Shown here in pieces: positions 53,603 to 62,069 of a stretch of DNA of 64,000 nt. Position numbers and translations under genes: made by a program. Numbering within the stretch: the stretch's first letter is position 1; each line of letters starts with the position of its first letter. The notes below the pieces were generated by a model. It did not search any database and was not told the origin of the DNA. It saw nothing but the letters and a program-made list of their open reading frames with translations. Origin of the DNA: Gallibacterium trehalosifermentans (GTDB lineage Bacteria > Pseudomonadota > Gammaproteobacteria > Enterobacterales > Pasteurellaceae); the NCBI RefSeq assembly GCF_042433055.1, contig NZ_JBHLWB010000010.1, forward strand, positions 1 to 64,000, read 5' to 3'.

Positions 53603-55509
53603 TCTGCTGATACTCCGCGAGGATTTAATTGATTATATTTTTGTTTATGAACGAAGTAATAATCTAATATTTGTCGGACAATCGGAGCGGCATTTCCTGA
53701 GCCTCCGCCAGCATTCTCCATAATAATAGTTACAATTACGTTCGGGTTTTCAAAAGGAGCATAAGCAATAAACCAAGCGTGGTCATGTAAATGTTTAGAG
53801 AGGTTCTTTGAGTTATAGGTTTCATTTTCTTTTAAGCTAAATACTTGTGCTGTCCCTGATTTTCCAGCGACTTTATAAGGTGTACCAATGAAAGCTTTTC
53901 TCGCTGTGCCATTTGCACTATTTATGACACCATACATTCCTTGTTTGGCAATACTCCAATCAATATCATTCGGCTCAGTAATATTCGGATAGAGATGCTT
54001 ATCTTCATAAGGTTCACTTTGATTACCGATAATTTCTTTCATTAAATGAGGCGTGTTGACTTTCCCATTATTGATTAAGATGGCAAGTGCTTTAGCTAAT
54101 TGTAGTGGTGTAGCTGTCCAATAGCCTTGTCCGATTCCAACGGGAATGGTATCACCTTGGAACCAAGGTTTTTTATAGCGTTTTTGTTTCCATTCACGAG
54201 TAGGCATCACGCCGTTGGTTTCTTCTAAGATATCTATACCAGTAGGTTGCCCAAAACCAAATTTCTGCATCCAGCTGGATAAACGATCAATACCCATTAA
54301 GTAAGCTACATTATAGAAAAAGGTATCTGATGATTCAGTAATACCTTTGATAACATTTGTAGAACCATGCCCTGTTTTTAACCAGTCTCGGAAGCGTTTT
54401 GTCGTATTAGGAATAGCAAAATAGCCAGGATCATAAAATGTGGTATTTGAAGTAATAATATTATCAGTTAAAGCCGAAACAGCAATAAATGGCTTAACTG
54501 TTGATGCTGGAGGATAGGCGCCTTGTAAGGCTCGACTATATAATGGTCGGTTAGCATCATTTAATAAACGTTGGTAGTCGTTGTATGAAATGCCATCAAC
54601 AAATAAATTATTGTCATAACTTGGCGTAGAAACCATAGCAAGAATACTACTATCTTGAGGATTCATCACAACAACAGCCGCTTTTTGATCACCCAGTAAG
54701 TTAAAAATATAACGTTGTAAATCAACATCTAAAGTTAAACGAACATTTTTACCAGCAATAGCAGGTTGTTCACGTAATTTTCGGATAACTTTTCCTTGGC
54801 TATTAACCTCAACTTCTTCAAAACCAACTTGCCCATGCAAAACGTCCTCGTAATAACGTTCAATACCTAATTTGCCAATATTATGAGTACCAGAATAATT
54901 GGCTTCTTTATCTTCTTGTTTGAGGCGTTCTACATCACGATCATTGATACGCGCGACATAACCGAGAATATGAGTTAATGGTTCACCATAAAGGTAATGC
55001 CGTTTAAAGTAAGGTTTGATTTCAATACTGGGAAACGCATATTGATTCACTGAAAAACGCGCAATTTGTTCTTCATTTAAATCAGCCTTTAATAAAATTG
55101 GCGTATAACGTTGTGAACGACGCCGTTCTTTCTTAAAAGCTTCGATATCTTCATCTGTTAAGCTAACAATTTGTTTTAATTGATTAAACGTTTGTTCTAA
55201 ATTATCTACTTTTTCAGGCACAATGTATAAGCCAAAAAAAGTAAGGTTTTCTGCTAGGATTTTATTGTTGCGATCGTAGATAATGCCTCTCGTTGGAGCA
55301 ATGGGTAATAATTTAATTCGGTTGCCATTGGAACGAGTTTGGTACATTTCATAATTGACAATTTGTAAGTTATATAAGTTAGTGAGTAATATTCCAGTTA
55401 ATATTAGTACACCAATGAATGAAATTAATGCACGGCGAGCAAACAGATTACTTTCTGCTTGATTATCCCGAATAGTTTCTTTTTCTTGCAAAAATTTCAT
55501 CAGTTTCAT
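53599..55509 (-). CDS. mrdA: Penicillin-binding protein 2
   Basis: A 636-residue class B transpeptidase of the elongasome. It has an N-terminal membrane helix (ALISFIGVLILTGILLTNL), a pedestal domain, the SxxK Ser in YPPASTVKPFIAVSAL near 330, SSD in TESSDTFFYNVAYLMG near 393 and KSG in VAGKSGTAQVFS near 546. Start at 55509, with a second ATG nine bases in. It follows rlmH at 5 bp and overlaps rodA by 4 bp. Confidence 0.96.
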   Translation of the reverse strand: MKLMKFLQEKETIRDNQAESNLFARRALISFIGVLILTGILLTNLYNLQIVNYEMYQTRSNGNRIKLLPIAPTRGIIYDRNNKILAENLTFFGLYIVPEKVDNLEQTFNQLKQIVSLTDEDIEAFKKERRRSQRYTPILLKADLNEEQIARFSVNQYAFPSIEIKPYFKRHYLYGEPLTHILGYVARINDRDVERLKQEDKEANYSGTHNIGKLGIERYYEDVLHGQVGFEEVEVNSQGKVIRKLREQPAIAGKNVRLTLDVDLQRYIFNLLGDQKAAVVVMNPQDSSILAMVSTPSYDNNLFVDGISYNDYQRLLNDANRPLYSRALQGAYPPASTVKPFIAVSALTDNIITSNTTFYDPGYFAIPNTTKRFRDWLKTGHGSTNVIKGITESSDTFFYNVAYLMGIDRLSSWMQKFGFGQPTGIDILEETNGVMPTREWKQKRYKKPWFQGDTIPVGIGQGYWTATPLQLAKALAILINNGKVNTPHLMKEIIGNQSEPYEDKHLYPNITEPNDIDWSIAKQGMYGVINSANGTARKAFIGTPYKVAGKSGTAQVFSLKENETYNSKNLSKHLHDHAWFIAYAPFENPNVIVTIIMENAGGGSGNAAPIVRQILDYYFVHKQKYNQLNPRGVSAE

Positions 55510-55514
55510 CTGAA

Positions 55515-55985
55515 TTACTCACGATGATAAGGGTGATTAGTGGTTAAACTCCAAGCACGATAAAGGCTTTCTGCTACCACAATGCGTACTAAGGGGTGAG
55601 GTAAGGTTAATGATGATAAAGACCAACTGCGTTCAGCGGCTTGTTTACACTCTGGTGATAAGCCTTCTGGACCGCCAATTAATAAACTGACATCACGTCC
55701 ATCTTGTTTCCAGCTTTCGAGTTGTTGTGCTAATTGTGGCGTAGTCCAAGGTTTTCCAGGAATATCTAACGTAACAATTAGACTATTTTTCCCGCAAGCA
55801 GCTAACATTAATTCGCCCTCTTTTTCAAGAATGCGTTTAATGTCTGCATTTTTACCACGCTTACCAGCAGGAATTTCAATTAATTCTAGTGGTAAATCTT
55901 TTGGAAAACGGCGTTGATACTCTTCAAAACCAGTAGTAACCCAAGCTGGCATTTTAGTTCCAACGGCAATTAGCTGTAATTTCAT
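55515..55985 (-). CDS. rlmH: 23S rRNA (pseudouridine1915-N3)-methyltransferase
   Basis: A 156-residue SPOUT methyltransferase. Conserved parts are LIAVGTKMPAWVTTGFEEY at the start, LLIGGPEGLSPECK near 101 (SAM knot) and the C-terminal YRAWSLTTNHPYHRE. It sits between rsfS (4 bp) and mrdA (5 bp) in the widely conserved order. Confidence 0.96.
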   Translation of the reverse strand: MKLQLIAVGTKMPAWVTTGFEEYQRRFPKDLPLELIEIPAGKRGKNADIKRILEKEGELMLAACGKNSLIVTLDIPGKPWTTPQLAQQLESWKQDGRDVSLLIGGPEGLSPECKQAAERSWSLSSLTLPHPLVRIVVAESLYRAWSLTTNHPYHRE

Positions 55986-55989
55986 TGAC

Positions 55990-56292
55990 TTATGCCCATA
56001 ACTTTTCTAATTGGTATAAGCTACGCGCTTCTTCTTGCATGATATGTACCATCACTTGTCCGAAATCAACAACAATCCAATCACTCGTGTTGAAACCCTC
56101 TGCCCCAAAGTTATCAATCTGTTTTTGCTTGCAAGCGGTCATCAGGTTTTCGCCTAAAGACGCCACATGGCGAGTTGAGTTACCAGTACAAATAATTAAA
56201 TGGTCAGTGATGGGGGATTTCCCTTTTACATCAAGAACTAAAATATCTTTTGCTTTTAAATTATCTAGTTCATCGATAATTGTTTCTAACAC
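55990..56292 (-). CDS. rsfS: Ribosomal silencing factor RsfS
   Basis: A 100-residue protein that binds L14 and blocks subunit joining under nutrient stress. Conserved text includes DHLIICTGNSTRHVASLGEN, DWIVVDFGQVMVHIMQEEAR and the C-terminal YQLEKLW. I chose GTG at 56292, with AGGG eight bases upstream; the frame stays open to 56397 but that extension has no family resemblance. A DNA stretch GCAAGCGGTC (56131-56140) inside resembles an uptake sequence. Confidence 0.92.
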   Translation of the reverse strand: MLETIIDELDNLKAKDILVLDVKGKSPITDHLIICTGNSTRHVASLGENLMTACKQKQIDNFGAEGFNTSDWIVVDFGQVMVHIMQEEARSLYQLEKLWA

Positions 56293-56527
56293 GCTTAGAG
56301 CCCTTTTCTGTTTAAAAATGATACATCTAAAATAAGGCGCGAATTGTATCATGATATCTGTTTTGAGGGAAATTAGAACAAGATTGTATGAGGACAAAAT
56401 TAGTAAGGTGATGTATTAGTGCAAATATAATGGAGAGATAGGTTGCCCTTTAGGGCGAAACCTAAATCAAAATGTTAATAATAATCTAATAAAAGCTAAT
56501 TCATATGGAATGATTAGTAAACTGACA
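56293..56527. other. Intergenic region between rsfS and the rhlB 3' end, with a hairpin
   Basis: About 235 bp without a gene. A hairpin of GCCCT/AGGGC with outer TAGGTT/AACCTA lies at 56439-56464, without a T-tract; it could help end rhlB transcripts. rsfS promoter elements probably lie here but none is clear. Confidence 0.5.
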
Positions 56528-57748
56528 TTATGCTTTATTGCGAGTGTTTGAATAGTAACGTTTACCACTTCTTTTTATTTTCGGTAAGGCTAATAAAGCC
56601 TCAGAATCATAGTGGCTCACAGGAATTTGGTGTCCAATATATTGCTCAATCGCAGGCAAATTGATTGCATAATCTTCACAGGCAAAACTAATGGATACCC
56701 CAGTTTCTCCCGCGCGCCCAGTACGTCCAATTCGATGCACATAATCCTCATAATCATCAGGGAGATCATAATTGAATACATGTGTAACTTGCGGAATATG
56801 CAAACCACGTGCGGCGACGTCTGTTGCGACTAAAATATCTAACTGCCCTTGCGTAAACTGCTCTAACAATTTGAAGCGTTTCTTTTGTAGAACATCACCT
56901 GTAAGTAGACCAGCACGATGTCCATCTGCAACTAAATATTGCCAAATTTTTTCACACTGATGTTTAGTATTAGCAAAAATAATACAACGCTCGGGCCATT
57001 CTTCTTCAATGAGTGTCAATAACAATTTCATTTTATCTTGGTTAGAGGGATAGAAAAGTTCTTCTTTGACACTATCGGCAGTTTTATAAGTGGATTCAAT
57101 TTCAACATAATGTGGATCATTCATATCTTCAAAGGCTAACTCTCTTACTTTAAATGATAGAGTGGCGGAGAAAAGCATAGTGAGCCGTTCGGTTGGCGGT
57201 GGACAATGGCGTAATAGATAGCGAATATCTCGGATAAAACCGAGATCAAACATTCTATCAGCCTCATCTAATACAACGCACTCGATCTGATTTAATGAAA
57301 TGATACGCTGTTTGACATAATCAATAACTCGTCCAGTCGTACCAATGAGAATATTTACTCCCTGTTGCAAGGTCTGTAATTGCTGTTCATAACCATCACC
57401 ACCATAAGCTAAACCGAGTGTGAGACCTGTATGTTTCGCAAAAATCTGTGCATCATGATGAATTTGTACAGCCAATTCTCGGGTTGGTGCAAGGATTATT
57501 GCGGATAACTGCTGTTTAGCGGTAGGCGATTGTAATAAGTGTTGGAAGAGTGCGGTCAGAAATGCAACCGTTTTCCCCGTTCCTGTTTGTGCTTGCCCTG
57601 CGATGTCTTGACCCTGTAAAGAATAAGGTAATGATAGAGCTTGAATAGGTGTGCAATAGGTTAACCCCATTTCGCGCAAAGCGGATTGAATTGAGGGGTG
57701 TAATGCAAAACTGCTAAATGTTGTTGATGTAAGATATTGATGTTCCAT
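56528..57748 (-). CDS. rhlB: DEAD-box RNA helicase RhlB
   Basis: A 406-residue degradosome helicase. Motifs are QTGTGKT near 54, PTRELAVQ near 88, DEADRMFDLGFIRDIRYLL near 157, SATLSFK near 190 and HRIGRTGRAGE near 340. The phrase LDEADRMFDLGF and the IECVVLDEAD context resemble RhlB. The C-terminal tail is short and basic. Divergent from rho, as in E. coli. It contains AGTGCGGTCA (57551-57560), close to a Haemophilus-type uptake sequence. Confidence 0.92.
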   Translation of the reverse strand: MEHQYLTSTTFSSFALHPSIQSALREMGLTYCTPIQALSLPYSLQGQDIAGQAQTGTGKTVAFLTALFQHLLQSPTAKQQLSAIILAPTRELAVQIHHDAQIFAKHTGLTLGLAYGGDGYEQQLQTLQQGVNILIGTTGRVIDYVKQRIISLNQIECVVLDEADRMFDLGFIRDIRYLLRHCPPPTERLTMLFSATLSFKVRELAFEDMNDPHYVEIESTYKTADSVKEELFYPSNQDKMKLLLTLIEEEWPERCIIFANTKHQCEKIWQYLVADGHRAGLLTGDVLQKKRFKLLEQFTQGQLDILVATDVAARGLHIPQVTHVFNYDLPDDYEDYVHRIGRTGRAGETGVSISFACEDYAINLPAIEQYIGHQIPVSHYDSEALLALPKIKRSGKRYYSNTRNKA

Positions 57749-57901
57749 AGGTTCAATTTGTTAAATTTCGTTTAATTCATGGCAAATTCTACTCTAAAAC
57801 TAGACAATAGTCTTTTTTAATGGTAATTTTACGAGCAATTTTTATCTCATATCCAATTTACAATCCATTTTAATCTAATCTACAACAGCATTTCAGTTAT
57901 T

Positions 57902-59164
57902 ATGAATTTAACAGAATTAAAAAATACACCTGTTTCTGAGCTTGTGAAATTGGGCGAAGAACAAATGGGGCTAGAAAATTTAGCTCGTCTGAGAAAACAA
58001 GATATTATTTTCGCTATTCTTAAACAGCAAGCTAAAAGTGGGGAAGACATTTTTGGTGATGGCGTATTAGAAATTTTACCTGATGGTTTTGGTTTTTTGC
58101 GTTCTGCAGATAGTTCTTATTTAGCTGGACCAGATGATATTTACGTTTCGCCAAGCCAAATTCGCCGCTTTAATCTGCGTACGGGTGATATGATTGAGGG
58201 TAAAATTCGACCGCCGAAAGAAGGGGAACGTTATTTTGCTCTACTCAAAGTTAATCAAGTCAATGATGACCGCCCTGAAATCTCCCGCAATAAAATCCTC
58301 TTTGAAAATTTAACGCCATTACACGCTAATTACCGTTTACGTATGGAACGCGGTAACGGTTCAACAGAAGATTTAACTGCGCGTATTTTAGATTTAGCTG
58401 CACCAATCGGCAAAGGGCAGCGTGCGTTGATTGTGGCTCCGCCAAAAGCAGGTAAAACAATGTTCCTGCAAAATATTGCCCAGAGTATTACTTATAATTA
58501 CCCAGAATGTATTTTGATGGTGTTATTAATTGACGAGCGTCCTGAAGAGGTTACAGAGATGCAACGTTTGGTTAAAGGTGAAGTGGTCGCTTCTACCTTT
58601 GATGAACCTGCGGCACGTCATGTACAGGTAGCTGAAATGGTAATTGAAAAAGCAAAACGTTTGGTCGAGCATAAAAAAGATGTGGTCATTTTATTAGATT
58701 CCATTACACGTTTAGCTCGCGCTTACAATACTGTTACTCCTGCGTCAGGTAAGGTACTTTCTGGTGGGGTAGATGCCAATGCATTACATCGTCCAAAACG
58801 TTTCTTTGGGGCTGCACGTAATGTTGAGGAAGGAGGAAGTTTAACCATTATTGCTACGGCATTGGTGGATACGGGTTCTAAGATGGACGAAGTCATTTAT
58901 GAAGAGTTCAAAGGAACGGGAAATATGGAACTTCATCTTTCACGTAAAATTGCAGAAAAACGTGTGTTCCCAGCGATTGATTTCAATAGTTCTGGTACAC
59001 GTAAAGAAGATTTGTTAACTACGCCAGATGAGCTACAAAAAATGTGGATTTTGCGGAAAATTGTCCACCCAATGGGGGAAATTGAAGCAATGGAGTTTTT
59101 AATTGATAAATTATCCATGACAAAAACAAATGAAGAGTTTTTTGAAGCGATGAAACGTTCATAA
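57902..59164 (+). CDS. rho: Transcription termination factor Rho
   Basis: A 420-residue hexameric RNA helicase. It has an N-terminal RNA-binding domain (MNLTELKNTPVSELV, GDGVLEILPDGFGFLRS), Walker A APPKAGKTMFLQN near 180, Walker B VVILLDSITRLARAYN near 262, and the Q/R loops (ASGKVLSGGVDANALHRPKR). Length equals E. coli Rho (419). Divergent from rhlB. Confidence 0.98.
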   Translation: MNLTELKNTPVSELVKLGEEQMGLENLARLRKQDIIFAILKQQAKSGEDIFGDGVLEILPDGFGFLRSADSSYLAGPDDIYVSPSQIRRFNLRTGDMIEGKIRPPKEGERYFALLKVNQVNDDRPEISRNKILFENLTPLHANYRLRMERGNGSTEDLTARILDLAAPIGKGQRALIVAPPKAGKTMFLQNIAQSITYNYPECILMVLLIDERPEEVTEMQRLVKGEVVASTFDEPAARHVQVAEMVIEKAKRLVEHKKDVVILLDSITRLARAYNTVTPASGKVLSGGVDANALHRPKRFFGAARNVEEGGSLTIIATALVDTGSKMDEVIYEEFKGTGNMELHLSRKIAEKRVFPAIDFNSSGTRKEDLLTTPDELQKMWILRKIVHPMGEIEAMEFLIDKLSMTKTNEEFFEAMKRS

Positions 59165-59203
59165 TTCATTCAATAGTTTATTGAAAAAATATCTTAGAAA
59201 AAT

Positions 59204-59247
59204 GGTTGCTAACAATTATTGTTTAATTATTAGCAGCTATTTTTTAT
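59204..59247 (+). terminator. Probable terminator after rho
   Basis: TGCTAACAAT can pair with TTATTAGCA (imperfect, one mismatch), followed by a T-rich run, 40 bp past the rho stop. Confidence 0.5.
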
Positions 59248-59354
59248 TTAAAATATTCTATAAATATTATCTTATCTTTAAAGATTATTTATTTTTGCTT
59301 TAACGTATAAAAATAATATTTCTATGCGTATTAAAATAAAAAAAGGTTTTTATC

Positions 59355-62069
59355 ATGCTGATTAGCCAATATTTTTCATCTAATCCACAACATAAAGTTA
59401 AATATACTGTTGAACAAGGAAAAGTACAGTTACTGGATCCGAATAAAGGTACGAAAATTGAGGTGGAGGGAGTAACTGGCGATATCTCTTCTAAGGTTAA
59501 CTTTTCATTAAATAATGAAAATCTTGAAATATTAATTCATGATGATCTCGTTAATTTAGACACGAGATTGATCTTAACACCTTATCAAAATGAAGAAATT
59601 ACCTTTGTTTCAATCAGCGAAAAGGGCGTTTTTTATAACTATACTGTTGCACCAAATACTTCAGAAGCATTAGGCTCAACGGAATTAATTGTTTCACAGC
59701 AAATAGAAACTATTGCCCCATCTCATTATGCAGGTCTTATTTCTAAACCCTTTTCTTACCTAGCAGGTGGCATTGCAACATCGATCGGTGCGCTCACGTG
59801 GTTATTTAGTAAAACAAGTAAATCTAAGCAAGATAACGATGAAGTAGTAAGTAAATCTAATCAGATTGTAGATAAGTCTGATGAGATAAATGAAGTAGAA
59901 GACGAGGAAATTATTGAGATTTCTGGTGAGCTAGCAGGTACCACAACAGAAGATGAAGCGACGACAACGATTACAGGGAAATTGGAAAGTCCTGTACCAT
60001 TTTCTCCGCAAGTGGAAAAAGTGTCAGGTGATCTAGGTGGTCAATTAACTATTCAACCTGATGGCAGTTGGACATATCAACGTGATGATAGTAATGCAAA
60101 TGTACAAGCATTAATCGATAGTGAAAGTGCGGTAGAAAAATTTACGGTGCAGTCAGCCAATGGTAAAGCAACGCAAGAGATTACGATCACCGTAGCTGGT
60201 AAAAATGATGTGGCTAAAATTGCTGGACAGACTGATGGTTTAGTGTATAAGCAAAATGACAACAGCGGCAGCCAGTCAGGGCAACTAACTATTCTCGATC
60301 CAGATCATGGGCAAAATGCCTTTTCAGCAGGTGATTATACTGGGCGTTATGGAACCTTAACGCTAGAAGATAATGGGCGCTGGGTTTATCGCCTAGATAG
60401 CAATAATCCCTCAGTTAAGGCACTGGGCGTAAATCAATCATTACAAGATATTATTACGATTAAAACAGTAGATGGTACCACTGAAGATATCAATGTGAAT
60501 ATTGTGGAAACATTCTTTATAAGTGGCACGTTATGGTTTGATCAAAATAATGATATGAAAAGAGCCAGAAATGAAGGTGTTTTCCAACGAGCTAAAGTTG
60601 TATTAAAAAACCATAGACATGAAACAATAGATGAAGTTTTTACCAATAATCAGGGGCGTTATACCTTTCAAGTGAAAAATGTTGCGGTAGGTGATTACTA
60701 TTTGCAGTTTGATCGGACAAGTTTGCCAGCAAATATGACATTTTTTGTTGGTGGAGACTCTCAGTTAGCGAATGTATCTGGACAAAGTATTACGATTAAC
60801 AATAGCGCCCGTGCGAGATTTACGATTAATGCAGGTGTGAAATTTGTTCCTGGTGCAGTGGAAGGGAAATTATTTGATGATTATAACTTCAGTGGGCAGC
60901 CAGATGGCTCAGAAAAAGGGATAGAGAATGTTACGGTTCGTCTATTAAAAGCGGATAACAGCATAGTCGCCACGACACAAACGGATAAAAGTGGTAATTA
61001 TCGTTTTGCGGACATCGATCAAGGGCAATATAAAGTTGTCTTTGGTGAATTAGCGAATGGCGCTCATTATAGTGATAGCAATACTTATCCTGTACAAGTA
61101 AATGTACAGCAAACTAGCCGAGTAAATGTAGCAACTTATCAACTGGCAACCGTTTCAGGAACGGCTTGGTATGATGAAAACCGTGATCAGCAATTAACCA
61201 GTGAGGATAATCTGCTTACAGATTTAACAGTTCAGTTACTCAATACGCAGGGAGAAGTTGTTGCCACAACGACAACAGATGAGCGTGGGCAATATTCTTT
61301 CAGTGTAAGACCGGGAGAATATAAAGTTGCTTTTGCTAGAAAAGGATTAGAAACGGGGCAACATTTTGTCGATCAAGAGCGTAGTGAGAGTCATCTTGCG
61401 ATTACAGCAGGGGAAACCGAAGCTTTTTCCCTCTATTCAGGGCAAGTAAAAGATCAGATCAATGCCATGGCAATTACCGAGAGACCAACGGCAAGCTTAG
61501 TCGGTAAAGTGTGGTTAGATGCCAATGCGAATGGTATTCAAGATGCAAATGAAAGCGGTATCGAGGGTATTAGCGTTGAGTTGTTGGATTCTAATAAACG
61601 TAAGGTTATGGAAACTGTAACGGACGCAGAGGGTAATTATCGTTTTGAAACCAAAGATTTTGGTTACTATATTATCCGTTCTGGTGGACGTAATGGACTT
61701 AATTTTACTGCCTCTAACGTTGGCGGCGATGAAAGTAAAGACTCGGATATAGTGGATACGCACAATGGGAATACGGCAAAAATTCTCCTTTCGGCGAATC
61801 AACATCAAGTGAATATCGGAATTGGTTTAAAACCAAATAATATGACAGTAACCTCACTCAATGAGGATATTCAAGGATATATTCAGAATGTGAATTCAGA
61901 TAGCCATCTCGTTGAGGGGGATAACGTTGGACGTTATGTTACTTTACGTATTGATCCGAGCTTAGCAAATACATCGGTGTTTAGTTTGGCTGAAATCCGT
62001 GTTTGGTCAAATGTAAATTGGTCTCGCCAAATGGACAGTGGCAAGGGAATTTTTCGCAAGCTGAATTAG
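59355..62069 (+). CDS. Second giant surface protein, N-terminal part up to a frameshift
   Basis: A 904-residue frame. Residues 1-120 are beta-rich, then comes a hydrophobic stretch (SYLAGGIATSIGALTWLF, about 135-153) and an acidic linker, the same layout as the start of the first adhesin. Two VCBS-like domains follow (GGQLTIQPDGSWTYQRD near 230 and YGTLTLEDNGRWVYRLD near 335). Four SdrD B-like repeats follow (LWFDQNNDMKRARNEG near 390, LFDDYNFSGQPDGSEKG near 503, AWYDENRDQQ near 603 and VWLDANANGIQDANESG near 717). It ends in a discoidin-like start that breaks off at 62069. The ATG is preceded by AAAGG. No signal peptide, so type I export is likely. Confidence 0.8.
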   Translation: MLISQYFSSNPQHKVKYTVEQGKVQLLDPNKGTKIEVEGVTGDISSKVNFSLNNENLEILIHDDLVNLDTRLILTPYQNEEITFVSISEKGVFYNYTVAPNTSEALGSTELIVSQQIETIAPSHYAGLISKPFSYLAGGIATSIGALTWLFSKTSKSKQDNDEVVSKSNQIVDKSDEINEVEDEEIIEISGELAGTTTEDEATTTITGKLESPVPFSPQVEKVSGDLGGQLTIQPDGSWTYQRDDSNANVQALIDSESAVEKFTVQSANGKATQEITITVAGKNDVAKIAGQTDGLVYKQNDNSGSQSGQLTILDPDHGQNAFSAGDYTGRYGTLTLEDNGRWVYRLDSNNPSVKALGVNQSLQDIITIKTVDGTTEDINVNIVETFFISGTLWFDQNNDMKRARNEGVFQRAKVVLKNHRHETIDEVFTNNQGRYTFQVKNVAVGDYYLQFDRTSLPANMTFFVGGDSQLANVSGQSITINNSARARFTINAGVKFVPGAVEGKLFDDYNFSGQPDGSEKGIENVTVRLLKADNSIVATTQTDKSGNYRFADIDQGQYKVVFGELANGAHYSDSNTYPVQVNVQQTSRVNVATYQLATVSGTAWYDENRDQQLTSEDNLLTDLTVQLLNTQGEVVATTTTDERGQYSFSVRPGEYKVAFARKGLETGQHFVDQERSESHLAITAGETEAFSLYSGQVKDQINAMAITERPTASLVGKVWLDANANGIQDANESGIEGISVELLDSNKRKVMETVTDAEGNYRFETKDFGYYIIRSGGRNGLNFTASNVGGDESKDSDIVDTHNGNTAKILLSANQHQVNIGIGLKPNNMTVTSLNEDIQGYIQNVNSDSHLVEGDNVGRYVTLRIDPSLANTSVFSLAEIRVWSNVNWSRQMDSGKGIFRKLN

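Noticed and set aside
56439..56464. Hairpin as a definite rhlB terminator
   Set aside because: Stem is good but no T-run follows on the minus strand; mentioned only as a possible hairpin.
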